DNA from: Acinetobacter sp. NIPH 2100
GTDB taxonomy: Bacteria; Pseudomonadota; Gammaproteobacteria; Pseudomonadales; Moraxellaceae
Direction: 5' to 3'
Length of the DNA: 64,000 nucleotides
Assembly (NCBI RefSeq): GCF_000369805.1
Contig: NZ_KB850224.1
Coordinates: forward strand, 853,924-917,923
In this document: positions 18,009 to 26,568 of the stretch, piece by piece
Layout of the letters: every line of letters begins with the position of its first letter
Numbering within the stretch: position 1 is the first letter of the stretch
Translations under genes and position numbers: made by a program
The notes under the pieces: generated by a model
What the model was told of the DNA's origin: nothing
The model's input: the letters and a program-made list of their open reading frames with translations, nothing else
The model's database searches: none

Positions 18009-18458
18009 ATGACAAATGAAAAAATTGATGACTTAAAAAACCAAGCGGCAGAATTGGGTAATGACTTAAAATACAAAGCGAAAGAAGCTCAGCTACAAGG
18101 TGAAAAAGCAGTCGATGACTTAAAACATTCCGCAGAGGAATTGAAGTTAAAAGGCGAGAAAGCGCTGGATGATCTAAAGAAAGATGTTTCTGAGCAAAAT
18201 GCTGAAGGCAAAGAAGCGGTTTCGAGTAAAGTCGATGACATCAAAGCCAAGCTTGAAGATACCCAACATGCGGTTCAAGACAAATTTGACCACTTTAAAG
18301 AAGAGGCAGGTCATAAACTGGATGATGCCAAGGCAAAAGCATCTGAGTTAAAAGATGAAGCTGCGGCAAAGTTTGATGATCTGAAAGCTCAAGCTAGCCA
18401 TAAACTGGATGATTTAAAGAAAGCGGCAACCGATACCATTAATAAATTTAAAGGTTAA
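18009..18458 (+). CDS. Repetitive amphipathic helical protein (LEA/apolipoprotein-like)
   Basis: The 149 residues are almost entirely Lys, Asp, Glu, Ala and Leu. They form an unbroken amphipathic helix with degenerate 11- to 22-residue repeats: DDLKNQAAELG, DDLKHSAEELKLKGEKA, DDLKKDVSEQ, DDIKAKLEDTQ, DDAKAKASELKDEA, DDLKAQASHKL and DDLKKAATDT. There is no signal peptide, Cys, Trp or Pro. The composition resembles late-embryogenesis-abundant-like stress proteins, which act as desiccation or membrane protectants. That role is an analogy only. GTGAGGAAAT precedes the ATG. Confidence 0.8.
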   Translation: MTNEKIDDLKNQAAELGNDLKYKAKEAQLQGEKAVDDLKHSAEELKLKGEKALDDLKKDVSEQNAEGKEAVSSKVDDIKAKLEDTQHAVQDKFDHFKEEAGHKLDDAKAKASELKDEAAAKFDDLKAQASHKLDDLKKAATDTINKFKG

Positions 18459-18615
18459 TCATTAGGTTGCCGCTAAATAATTGACGCTCATATCGAGAGA
18501 AGAAAATCGGCTATAAAAATGAGCAATTATGTTCTTTGATATGAGCGTCTATTCTTCAATACTGCTAAACTAGCCAAACTCAGTGATATGTTGAACTGTT
18601 TTTGGAGTAAACAAA

Positions 18616-19845
18616 ATGTCGTGGCTTTCTTCCTTAAAATCTGTTTTTTCACCATCGCAAGAAGTGAAGGAAGACGAGATTCAAACAGTTCTACAAAATT
18701 ATGTATTGCCACATTCTGAAAACAGTCTGAAAGATCGAATCAGCCAAGTGAATGTACAAGGTCGAATTCTGCAACTTACGGTGAATACTTTTCCTGAAGA
18801 AAAAGATCATTTACAGCAGATCCATGATGAGTTGGCAGAAGCTTTGGAAAAGTGTGGTATTCAAGAATTAAACTTACATATTATTCAACAGAAACATGCA
18901 GCGCATGGTGAGGCAGGTCATAGCTGCTCATCCAAACCAAAAGCAGAAAATAGCAATTTACCCCCTGTGATGGATGCCTCTCCTAAAGCAGAAGCTGATC
19001 CGAATAATCCACCGATTCAAAAGGCGGCACCACAACAACGTGATGTGGCTGCCCATCCACGGATTCAAAATGTGATTTTGGTATCGTCAGGTAAAGGGGG
19101 AGTGGGTAAGTCAACCACGACCGTCAACCTTGCACTCGCGCTACAGCAATTGGGTTTAAAAGTGGGCGTATTGGATGCCGATATTTACGGTCCAAGTATT
19201 CCAACCATGTTGGGTAATGCGGGTAGAACTCCGCAGATTGAAAATGAACATTTCGTACCTTTAGATGCGTATGGCATGGCGGTGCTGTCGATTGGGCATT
19301 TAATTGGTGCGCATAATACGCCTGTGGCATGGCGTGGCCCGAAAGCAACAGGTGCATTGATGCAGTTATTCAATCAAACCTTGTGGCCTGATTTAGATGT
19401 ATTGGTGATTGATATGCCACCAGGTACAGGCGATATCCAACTGACTTTGGCACAACGTATTCCAGTAACTGGCGCAGTGATTGTGACCACCCCACAAAAT
19501 GTTGCGTTGATGGATGCGACCAAAGGGATTGAGCTATTTAATAAAGTGAATATTCCAGTACTCGGTGTCATTGAAAATATGTCGACCCATATTTGCTCCA
19601 ATTGCGGTCATGAAGAGCAAATCTTTGGTACAGGCGGTGGTGATCAATTGTCTGAGCAATATCATATTCCTTTGCTGGGTCATTTACCTTTGGATGCTAA
19701 AATCCGTGAACATGCTGATAAAGGCACACCAAGTGTGATCGCAAAAGATGCAGCCGCAGACAGTTATCTCAATATTGCACAAGCCGTGTTGCAACAAATG
19801 GAGAAGTTACCTAAACGTCAGAAAGACGATAAGCGTATTTTCTAA
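18616..19845 (+). CDS. apbC: Iron-sulfur cluster carrier ATPase ApbC/Mrp
   Basis: The 409-residue protein has an N-terminal DUF59/MIP18-like domain (about residues 15-95) and a linker. The Mrp/NBP35 P-loop ATPase domain begins with SSGKGGVGKSTTTVNLALAL (about 156-175). The Mrp signature DMPPGTGDIQLTL and a C-x-x-C pair (CSNC, about 335) for a bridging [4Fe-4S] cluster are present. The family assembles or transfers Fe-S clusters to apoproteins in the cytoplasm. It is monocistronic, with a strong terminator behind. The neighbouring metG and dcd are unrelated in function. Confidence 0.95.
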   Translation: MSWLSSLKSVFSPSQEVKEDEIQTVLQNYVLPHSENSLKDRISQVNVQGRILQLTVNTFPEEKDHLQQIHDELAEALEKCGIQELNLHIIQQKHAAHGEAGHSCSSKPKAENSNLPPVMDASPKAEADPNNPPIQKAAPQQRDVAAHPRIQNVILVSSGKGGVGKSTTTVNLALALQQLGLKVGVLDADIYGPSIPTMLGNAGRTPQIENEHFVPLDAYGMAVLSIGHLIGAHNTPVAWRGPKATGALMQLFNQTLWPDLDVLVIDMPPGTGDIQLTLAQRIPVTGAVIVTTPQNVALMDATKGIELFNKVNIPVLGVIENMSTHICSNCGHEEQIFGTGGGDQLSEQYHIPLLGHLPLDAKIREHADKGTPSVIAKDAAADSYLNIAQAVLQQMEKLPKRQKDDKRIF

Positions 19846-19852
19846 AATGAAT

Positions 19853-19881
19853 AAAAACCCAGCACATCATGCTGGGTTTTT
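19853..19881 (+). terminator. apbC terminator
   Basis: A perfect 12-bp stem, AAAAACCCAGCA with TGCTGGGTTTTT, has a 5-base loop and begins 8 bp after the stop codon. Confidence 0.9.
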
Positions 19882-19990
19882 ACTGTTTGATTAAAATAAG
19901 TTTTTATTTTACGTTTTAAAAATAAATTAAAAAAATAAAAAATGGTATGTTGCTTGCTTATCACTTGTTTTGATTTTTGAGTATAGATCA

Positions 19991-20869
19991 ATGATGCAAT
20001 TTAAAAGCCTGATGGGTATTGTCAGTGTTTGCGCCGCTCTCGTTTTAAGTGCTTGTAATGGAGATAGTTCTTCAAATAGTAATAACCAGGTACAAGAAAA
20101 ACCAAAGCTACAACCGATTGTGATCCAAGGTGCATTGCCAGTTGAATCAGAACGCATGGCCTCAAAATTAGACAATGTCAGTGAAGAAACCATTGGCGGC
20201 TGGAAATTTTGGAAAGGCACTTATAAAGGTTATCCAATGGTGATCTCTAAAACCCGTATGGGCATGAGTAATTCAGCCGCAGCGACAGCCATTGCCATTC
20301 AGCATTACAAACCGATTGCGATTATCAATCAGGGCACATCTGGCGGTCATGATCCAGACTTACATGTATTTGATATCGTTTTAGGAAAATACACCACCAA
20401 TATTGGTGCATTTAAAACACCGAACAAACCGATTGGCGGTGGTTCAAATGCACTTGAGTGGAATGAAGCTTTCGATGTGTTACCCGAAGATGAGTCTAAT
20501 CCTGAACCGATTGCAATTCGTAAGTTTGAGGGTGATAAGGAACTTTTAGTCGCGGCTTACAAAGCCAAAGTGAACTACACCAAAGGGCAAGTGGTAGAGG
20601 GGACAATTGGTTCAGCTGATACTTGGAATAATGAGCTTGATCGTATCAAACAGTTCCATACAACTTATGGCACCTCGGTAGAGGAAATGGAAGCAGCATC
20701 GGTTGCTCAAATTGCACATCAATTTGAAGTGCCATTTCTCGGAGTTCGTATATTATCAAATAATATTACCAATAATGGGGCATATAACCCTGCAACAGGT
20801 GAAGCGTGTCAGGACTATGCACTTGATGTTGCTGAGCAATATATGAAGGCCAAAGCAGAAGTAAAATAA
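19991..20869 (+). CDS. Lipoprotein related to MTA/SAH nucleosidase (nucleoside phosphorylase family)
   Basis: The 292-residue protein has a lipoprotein signal ending in LVLSAC (modified Cys near residue 18) and an Asn/Ser-rich linker. A nucleoside-phosphorylase-like domain follows, with 'PIAIINQGTSGGHDPDLHVFDIVLG' (compare the 'I..GTAG....l..GDvvi' strand of MTAN) and VEEMEAASVAQIAHQFEVPFLGVR, which includes the catalytic-site E-M-E-A-A. The family removes adenine from methylthioadenosine or S-adenosylhomocysteine in the cytoplasm. An exported lipid-anchored version suggests salvage or recycling of extracellular nucleosides. I chose the ATG at 19991 because the signal peptide then starts directly. 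Confidence 0.85.
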   Translation: MMQFKSLMGIVSVCAALVLSACNGDSSSNSNNQVQEKPKLQPIVIQGALPVESERMASKLDNVSEETIGGWKFWKGTYKGYPMVISKTRMGMSNSAAATAIAIQHYKPIAIINQGTSGGHDPDLHVFDIVLGKYTTNIGAFKTPNKPIGGGSNALEWNEAFDVLPEDESNPEPIAIRKFEGDKELLVAAYKAKVNYTKGQVVEGTIGSADTWNNELDRIKQFHTTYGTSVEEMEAASVAQIAHQFEVPFLGVRILSNNITNNGAYNPATGEACQDYALDVAEQYMKAKAEVK

Positions 20870-20880
20870 TCTGTTTTATC

Positions 20881-20912
20881 AAGAAGAAACCGTTTAGGTG
20901 GTTTCTTCTTTT
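20881..20912. terminator. Shared terminator between convergent genes
   Basis: AAGAAGAAACC (20881-20891) pairs with GGTTTCTTCTT (20900-20910), followed by TT. It terminates the lipoprotein gene and overlaps the 3' end of the DUF2062 gene. Confidence 0.7.
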
Positions 20913-21451
20913 CTGTGTTTATAACGATTTTTCCAGCTTCTAATGACGATCCAACGCCAAAGTAGGTGCGTGGTCAGATAAAATAAAACAGCAAATAAAA
21001 TAGCTTCAATGACCAGGCCCGAAACCAAGATTTTGGCTAAACTAAAATCAATATGACCATGACCGAAATTTTTGATCCAGTTCAAGACTTGATGTAATAC
21101 ACCAAGCAGCATCTCTTTGCTGATCATATTGACGTGATAAATCTTTGTACCAAACCAAAAGCCCAAATAAAGAATCGGCACCACGGTAAAAGGATTGGTC
21201 AGCCAAGCCATACATAAGCCAATAGGTAAATTTACTTCAAAAAATAACACAGTCAGAATAATAAACAGACTATGAAAAGGGACAGGTAAAATCCCCCAGA
21301 ACGTGCCTATAAACATGGCTTTTGCAATTGACCGACGATTCACATACCAAAGCAATGGATTTAAGGCACGATCGCCAAAAATTTTCATCAGCTTTAAGCC
21401 AGCGACTTTCTCTGATGAAGGCAGCCACTTGTGAAAGAATTGCTTAGGCAT
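20894..21451 (-). CDS. DUF2062 membrane protein
   Basis: The 185-residue protein has a short basic N-terminus, then 'SIAKAMFIGTFWGILPVPFHSLFIILTVLFFEVNLPIGLCMAWLTNPFTVVPILYLGFWFG'. This G-x-x-P-x-P and 'NP.T..P' pattern defines DUF2062. Three to four membrane helices are predicted, the last near residues 130-155. A basic C-terminal tail (WKNRYKHRKEE) faces the cytoplasm. The molecular role of the family is unknown. It is divergent from the second LysE-family gene. Confidence 0.9.
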   Translation of the reverse strand: MPKQFFHKWLPSSEKVAGLKLMKIFGDRALNPLLWYVNRRSIAKAMFIGTFWGILPVPFHSLFIILTVLFFEVNLPIGLCMAWLTNPFTVVPILYLGFWFGTKIYHVNMISKEMLLGVLHQVLNWIKNFGHGHIDFSLAKILVSGLVIEAILFAVLFYLTTHLLWRWIVIRSWKNRYKHRKEETT

Positions 21452-21624
21452 AAATGCGAAAATAGACTCGATAGGACAAAGAAGTTTGTGATTGTATATA
21501 AAATAACATTATTTACTTAGTGAAAACTTAAAATAAGCGCAAACATGAGCATTGGTAAAATAGCACTTTTGTCGATACGTTACATTTATTGTATTTAAAA
21601 TATGCAATTTTTATGATGTGACTC

Positions 21625-21653
21625 TTGAGTAGAGTGTGCTTGAAAACTATAAA
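21625..21653 (+). promoter_or_regulatory. Predicted sigma70 promoter for the LysE-type gene
   Basis: TTGAGT (-35) and TATAAA (-10) are separated by exactly 17 bp. The start point would be near 21660, some 108 bp before the ATG. Confidence 0.5.
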
Positions 21654-21689
21654 ATATAGATAAAACATTTATTTAGGTTGGATTTGGTC

Positions 21690-21713
21690 ATAACTGTTTA
21701 CAGTTATTTTTTT
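21690..21713 (+). terminator. Terminator-like hairpin in the leader of the LysE-type gene
   Basis: ATAACTG (21690-21696), loop TTTA, CAGTTAT (21701-21707) and a T tract follow the predicted promoter by about 40 bp. No rightward gene precedes it, so it would attenuate the transcript entering the exporter gene or end a very short RNA. Confidence 0.5.
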
Positions 21714-21767
21714 GCTATAGCTTGTCAATTGGATTAATCTGAAAATATCTTTTAGTGAGGTCATTCA

Positions 21768-22361
21768 ATGATTTCATGGTTCTTTATTGGTTTAGTCATC
21801 ACCATTTTACTGACTCCTGGTCCAACCAATACCTTATTGGCATCTTCTGGTATTCAGGTCGGATTACGCAAGTCTTTACTTCTGATTCCAGCAGAAGCCG
21901 TTGGCTATATTCTTGCCATTAGCGCTTGGGGTATGCTGATTGGAAAAGTGTCTGCCACTGTGCCTGCGTTGCCGATTTTTCTTAAATTATTGAGTGCTGC
22001 TTATATCGTATTTCTTGCGATTAAATTGTGGCGTACGGCGAATCAAGAAGTTGCTTTAAATCAACCGACCATTCGCCCGAAAGAGTTGTTATGTGCAACG
22101 CTATTAAATCCTAAAGCGCTGTTATTCGCTTCAGCGATTTTTCCTGCGGTTGCCTGGACGAACCAAGAGATTTATATTGCTCATATGAGCAGCTTTGTGG
22201 GATTAATTCTTCCAATCGCATTATTTTGGATTTCTGTTGGTGCAATGCTTGCTACCAATAAAGTGAAATGGCTGTCTCAATCTAAATTACAACGTACTGC
22301 ATCAGTCGTTCTTATGGGCTTTGCGATCCCAATTAGCTATTCAGCACTGATCAATCTATAA
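21768..22361 (+). CDS. LysE/RhtB-family exporter
   Basis: The 197-residue membrane protein has six predicted TM segments and the N-terminal LysE signature LLTPGPTNTLLASSGIQVG (about residues 14-32), then 'AEAVGYILAISAWGML'. The 'LLNPKALLFASAIFPA' block in the middle contains the family NPKA motif. It is only distantly similar to the LysE-type gene at 11050. Substrate unknown. Its leader contains a promoter followed by a terminator-like hairpin, suggesting attenuation control. Confidence 0.9.
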   Translation: MISWFFIGLVITILLTPGPTNTLLASSGIQVGLRKSLLLIPAEAVGYILAISAWGMLIGKVSATVPALPIFLKLLSAAYIVFLAIKLWRTANQEVALNQPTIRPKELLCATLLNPKALLFASAIFPAVAWTNQEIYIAHMSSFVGLILPIALFWISVGAMLATNKVKWLSQSKLQRTASVVLMGFAIPISYSALINL

Positions 22362-22366
22362 CTTTC

Positions 22367-22405
22367 ACACTGTGATCCTGAATAACAGGGTGGCAGTGTT
22401 GTTTT
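22367..22405 (+). terminator. Probable terminator of the LysE-type gene
   Basis: An imperfect two-part stem (ACACTG with CAGTGT; CCTG with CAGG inside) is followed by TGTTTTC. It is weaker than the other terminators. Confidence 0.45.
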
Positions 22406-22468
22406 CATTGATATCATTTTACGTTAAAGTACTCGCCAATTATTAACTTCGTCTATGGATAAAAAGTC

Positions 22469-23038
22469 ATGGCAATAAAATCTGATCGTTGGATTCGTGA
22501 AATGAGCGAAAAACACGGCATGATTGAACCTTATGCAGAGAATCAAGTTCGTTTCGATGAGAACGGAGAAAAGTTGATTTCTTATGGGGTATCGAGCTAT
22601 GGCTACGATGTCCGTTGTGCACGTGAGTTTAAAGTTTTTACCAATGTTCATTCAGCGATTGTCGATCCAAAGAACTTCGATGATAAAAGCTTTATCGATA
22701 TCGAATCTGATGTTTGTATCATTCCACCAAACTCATTTGCTTTAGCACGTACCATTGAGTATTTCCGTATCCCACGTAATGTTTTAACCGTTTGCTTAGG
22801 TAAATCGACTTATGCGCGTTGTGGAATCATTGTTAACGTCACGCCGTTAGAACCTGAGTGGGAAGGTCACGTTACCCTTGAATTCTCAAATACAACCAAT
22901 TTGCCAGCACGTATTTATGCGGGTGAGGGTGTTGCACAAATGTTGTTCTTTGAAAGTGATGAAGTGTGTGAAACTTCATACAAAGATCGTGGTGGTAAAT
23001 ACCAAGGTCAAACAGGTGTGACATTGCCGAAGACTTGA
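22469..23038 (+). CDS. dcd: dCTP deaminase
   Basis: The enzyme converts dCTP to dUTP, feeding dTMP synthesis. The 189-residue protein has the family length and motifs: [13 protein letters not shown] (about residues 38-50), the nucleotide-binding KSTYARCG (about 112-119), and '[18 protein letters not shown]' with the catalytic Glu (about 130-147). The C-terminal '[13 protein letters not shown]' closes over the triphosphate. It is monocistronic between two terminators. Confidence 0.97.
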   Translation: MAIKSDRWIREMSEKHGMIEPYAENQVRFDENGEKLISYGVSSYGYDVRCAREFKVFTNVHSAIVDPKNFDDKSFIDIESDVCIIPPNSFALARTIEYFRIPRNVLTVCLGKSTYARCGIIVNVTPLEPEWEGHVTLEFSNTTNLPARIYAGEGVAQMLFFESDEVCETSYKDRGGKYQGQTGVTLPKT

Positions 23039-23048
23039 TTATCTTTTA

Positions 23049-23079
23049 AAAAACCCACCAAGAATATGGTGGGTTTTTA
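23049..23079 (+). terminator. dcd terminator
   Basis: AAAAACCCACCA (23049-23060) and TGGTGGGTTTTT (23067-23078) form a perfect 12-bp stem with a 6-base loop. Confidence 0.9.
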
Positions 23080-23129
23080 CTAATAATTTAAAAAAAATAT
23101 ATGATTTTTTATAATTTAATCTCGAATTT

Positions 23130-23158
23130 TTGAATGAATAAAGCTGGAATTTTATACA
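23130..23158 (+). promoter_or_regulatory. Predicted promoter of the first secreted paralogue gene
   Basis: TTGAAT and TATACA are separated by 17 bp. It predicts a leader of roughly 125 bases before the GTG start. Confidence 0.35.
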
Positions 23159-23292
23159 AAATAATATACAATTCAGTAACAGTGATTTGTTTTTATACAG
23201 AGTCACAAAAGGAAATAGGTTTCAAATCTATAGTGATAATGTGAACAAATTATAAAAATAAATATGTATGGATATTTTACAAGGAGGTGTGT

Positions 23293-24642
23293 GTGCGACA
23301 GTTTAAGTCTCTGCATATAGCAATGCTTATCGTAGGTAGTTTGTATTTGAATTCTGCATATGCAACTTCTAGTACTTTACGCTCTATGTCTGATAGTGAA
23401 ATGTCTGCCACAACAGGGCAGGCTTTGATGAGCTTAACTTATATTTCTCCAACGGACGCTGCAAATTTAGAGTCAAAACGCTCAAATGTATCTGATCCAA
23501 GCAATGGTGGTGTCGGCTTTTATAAATTAGGGCTTGAAGGTGCTCTTGAACTGAATGCTAATATTAAAAAATTACAATTAGGTTGTGGCGGAATTAATGG
23601 TGTCGGTGGATGTGACATCGATATCGATTATTTGAGTTTAAGTGGCGATTCTAATACGAATACAGGTCGAGCAAGTTCTTCCGCTAAATTAACCAACCCA
23701 TTTATTGAGTTTGCAATTAAAAATCCAAACTCTGCATCAACGCGTGAAGTTACAGGAATTCGATTAAGTTCGGAAAAGGCTGAAGGTTTGATTACTTTTG
23801 GTTTGGAAAACGGTATAACGAAAAGTGGTATTAACTCATTAAGTGGATATATGGAGGTTGCCGCTACGGGAGGGACTGCTAAAGTTAATCCTGTTAATGG
23901 ACTGCGCCCAGGGGATGTGGGGGGGCAACAAATATCGGGTAAAGCTTGTGGCTGGTTTTCTTGGGACTGCGTAAATTTTGTGACAACTGATTATAATCTG
24001 AATTTAAGAAATTCAAGTGGCAGTTCCACGGCGCCTTTAGTTGGAGCACTTTCACTACCACAACAAGCTATTACAGGAAAGCGTATTAGCTCGGCACCTT
24101 TAGTAGCAACTGCGTCAGTGAGTGGTATTCAAGTATCTGGAAATATTAAAGCAGTAGCTGCTGGATTTATTAATCTAGATAAAACTGTTACAGGAACAGT
24201 AAATAATTTACAAGTAAATGTAACTATTGATGAGAACTTGGGATATTTTCATAAAGCGAATTTGAATGGAACGCCAGCTTCATTATCATTACAATCAAAA
24301 GATATACGTTGGCCTGGCTCAAAATCTGTCGCTCAGCAAGGCTGGTGGTTAGAGTTTTCAAATCCAATTGATATTGGAGATATCTCTCCAGTTGATGCTG
24401 TTAATATTGCTTCAAACACAATACAAGCTACATTAGCGCAAGTCAGTGATTACTTGAAAACTGATGACGGATATGTACGATGTGGGGCTCTTGGGCTACT
24501 AAGTTGTATTGGTGGGAGTAGTATTAGTATTGGTACGCCTGATCTGTCAAAATCTCCAGCAGTTGCAATGGCGTTGTCAAATTTAGTTTTAGCTAATCAA
24601 AGTTTTGCTCCTAACTGTTATGGCAACTTGAAATTTTGTTAA
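23293..24642 (+). CDS. Secreted protein, Fil/DUF6160-like, paralogue 1
   Basis: The 449-residue exported protein has a signal peptide ending near 'LNSAYA' (residue 24), then the motif LRSMSDSEMSATTGQALMSL. The conserved block LGCGGINGVGGCDIDID carries two Cys (near residues 98 and 107). A divergent beta-rich middle follows, then the C-terminal NCYGNLKFC with two more Cys. The next two genes share both ends. The short mature N-terminal motif is like that of Acinetobacter 'putative pilus system' Fil/DUF6160 proteins; the function is not established. I chose the GTG at 23293 by alignment with the next paralogue (MRQFK versus MRHFK), with AAGGAGGT upstream. It has its own terminator, so it is a separate transcription unit. 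Confidence 0.8.
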   Translation: MRQFKSLHIAMLIVGSLYLNSAYATSSTLRSMSDSEMSATTGQALMSLTYISPTDAANLESKRSNVSDPSNGGVGFYKLGLEGALELNANIKKLQLGCGGINGVGGCDIDIDYLSLSGDSNTNTGRASSSAKLTNPFIEFAIKNPNSASTREVTGIRLSSEKAEGLITFGLENGITKSGINSLSGYMEVAATGGTAKVNPVNGLRPGDVGGQQISGKACGWFSWDCVNFVTTDYNLNLRNSSGSSTAPLVGALSLPQQAITGKRISSAPLVATASVSGIQVSGNIKAVAAGFINLDKTVTGTVNNLQVNVTIDENLGYFHKANLNGTPASLSLQSKDIRWPGSKSVAQQGWWLEFSNPIDIGDISPVDAVNIASNTIQATLAQVSDYLKTDDGYVRCGALGLLSCIGGSSISIGTPDLSKSPAVAMALSNLVLANQSFAPNCYGNLKFC

Positions 24643-24927
24643 TAATATTCTTATTTTTTACTATCTGTAACTTAAAATATACAAACAAGAAAATAGGGGG
24701 TAACCCCCTATTTTTATTATTTAAATTTTAAGGCCTAAAGTCTGATTACCTTAATCGCTTAGATAACCATAGCTAGAACGCTATAAAAAACCAGATAAAA
24801 TTAAAACAAATGGGCTGTTTTTTTGATCTTGCTCACAGAATTTTACAGATTAAAAATTTGTTCGTGAGAATATGGCAGCGATATAAAAATAAACAAATAT
24901 GGATGTGGTAACACACGGAGGTCGATT
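24643..24927. other. 285-bp gap between paralogues 1 and 2
   Basis: It holds the terminator of paralogue 1 and an AT-rich stretch that presumably contains the promoter of paralogue 2. No reading frame is supported. Confidence 0.5.
24691..24717 (+). terminator. Terminator of paralogue 1
   Basis: AAATAGGGGG and CCCCCTATTT form a perfect 10-bp stem with a 3-base loop, running into a T-rich tract. Confidence 0.85.
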
Positions 24928-26382
24928 ATGCGACATTTTAAACCCTGTTATTTAGCAGCGATGGTTTTTTGTAGCTTAAATTTCAATGTTACTTATGCGG
25001 CTTCTAATACGTTACATTCTATGTCAGATAGTGAGCTGTCAGCTTCCACTGGTCAGGCATTGATGAGTCTGTCATATATAGCACCTACTGATGTTAAAAA
25101 TTTAGAACGCCAACGTTCAGGAGGTGACCAGAGTATTGGTTTTTATCGTTTAGGTATGGAAGCAGAGTTGGAACTCAATACCAATATTAAAAGATTACAA
25201 TTAGGGTGCGGTGGTGCAAACGGTGTTGGTGGTTGCGACATAGATATTGATAATGTGAGTTTAAGTGGGATCTCTGATACAAGTGATGGGCGAGCAAGCT
25301 CAAGTGCGAAATTAACAAACCCATTTATTGAATTTGCAATTAAAAACCCTAATCAAGCGTCAACTCGAAGTGTGGTTGGTCTAAGGTTAAGTGCTGAGAA
25401 AGTTTTAGGCCTATTAACGCTTGGATCTGAAAACTCTACTAACCCTAATGGAATAAACAGTCTTTCAGGTTATATGAAAGTTAGATCTGGTCTTGGTGAT
25501 AGTGAAGCAGAACGAAGTAAAATTAAGGGCTATGCCAATACTGCTGCTCAATATATGAGTTTGGCGACTTACCCTATTGAAGGTAATTTAGTTGCATTGG
25601 GGTTGGCAAATGCAAGTTTCAGAACGAATGGGGGAGGATTTAATATTCCTGAGATGAATAATCTTCCATTTGAAACTGCGCAAATGGTTGTTAACGGGAA
25701 GAGGAATACATCAGTTGGCTTGAATGCTACTGTAAATATTCCAACAATTAATCTAGGAACTGGGAGTAATTTCCCAGGCTCTGGTAGAACGACTACCGAT
25801 GCAAACGGAACAACGACGGGCGTATATACTGCAGGCAGCCCTGTTAATGCAGTAATTACAGACTGTAAAAATACGACAATACTGCCTGCGTGCTTAGTTG
25901 CGTGGAATGGGCGTGAATTCAGTAATATTAGAATGAGTGGTTCTGTGAGTGGGGCGAAAGCAACGGTCAATTTCCAAGAAGCCCTTGGTTTTATTCATCG
26001 CTTAGAAATTAATTCGGCAGCATCTTTGAGTTTGCAAAGTCAAAATATTTTATGGCCGGATTCGGAAGCAGCAAATATTGCACAATCAGGATGGTGGTTA
26101 GCATTACAAGATCCTGTCAGTATTGGGCGTGTTGAGCCGACTCAAAGGTTGAGTATCGAGCCTTTATTGGGACAATTTGCAACAAAAGCAGGGGATTATC
26201 TAAAAGCAAACCCAGCTACGACAAATGACCTTTTAGGCGTAGTAACAGGAAGTGGTTTGGATGCATATATTGGTAATGTAGACTTATCTAATGTCTCACC
26301 CTTACAAATGAATTTATCTAATTTGCAGCTTAATGGACAAAATTTTGCACCTAACTGTTATGGAGGGTTAAAATTTTGTTAA
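24928..26382 (+). CDS. Secreted protein, Fil/DUF6160-like, paralogue 2
   Basis: The 484-residue relative of the previous gene has a signal peptide ending at 'VTYA' (residue 24) and LHSMSDSELSASTGQALMSL. It also has 'RLGMEAELELNTNIKRLQLG' followed by CGGANGVGGCDIDID, and 'ASSSAKLTNPFIEFAIKNP'. A middle of about 250 residues differs in sequence and length from its sisters. The shared 'SLQSQNILWPDSEAANIAQSGWWLAL' segment and C-terminal NCYGGLKFC complete it. Four conserved Cys suggest two disulfides in the periplasm or at the surface. CGGAGGT lies 6 bases before the ATG. A strong terminator follows. Confidence 0.8.
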   Translation: MRHFKPCYLAAMVFCSLNFNVTYAASNTLHSMSDSELSASTGQALMSLSYIAPTDVKNLERQRSGGDQSIGFYRLGMEAELELNTNIKRLQLGCGGANGVGGCDIDIDNVSLSGISDTSDGRASSSAKLTNPFIEFAIKNPNQASTRSVVGLRLSAEKVLGLLTLGSENSTNPNGINSLSGYMKVRSGLGDSEAERSKIKGYANTAAQYMSLATYPIEGNLVALGLANASFRTNGGGFNIPEMNNLPFETAQMVVNGKRNTSVGLNATVNIPTINLGTGSNFPGSGRTTTDANGTTTGVYTAGSPVNAVITDCKNTTILPACLVAWNGREFSNIRMSGSVSGAKATVNFQEALGFIHRLEINSAASLSLQSQNILWPDSEAANIAQSGWWLALQDPVSIGRVEPTQRLSIEPLLGQFATKAGDYLKANPATTNDLLGVVTGSGLDAYIGNVDLSNVSPLQMNLSNLQLNGQNFAPNCYGGLKFC

Positions 26383-26471
26383 TTTATATTGTTTAAAAAG
26401 GCAGGATTTACTACTTTTTCTTTTTGAATTAAAACATTTAGATATTAGAAAATTTTTGAATTGTTCACAGG

Positions 26472-26503
26472 AAGACATTTTCATCGGAAAATGTCTTTTT
26501 TTT
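26472..26503 (+). terminator. Terminator of paralogue 2
   Basis: AAGACATTTTC (26472-26482) and GAAAATGTCTT (26487-26497), with loop ATCG, are followed by a run of T. Confidence 0.9.
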
Positions 26504-26568
26504 GTGAAAAAATGGTTATATTAATGTAATGGATTTTTGTTCTTTTTTTAACCATAAAAAGGATTTTT

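Larger units (their letters stand above)
21452..21767. other. Gene-free 316-bp divergent intergenic region
   Basis: This AT-rich stretch lies between the DUF2062 gene (leftward) and the LysE-type gene (rightward). It holds a good sigma70-type promoter candidate and a terminator-like hairpin (both listed separately). I see no reading frame worth calling. Confidence 0.7.
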
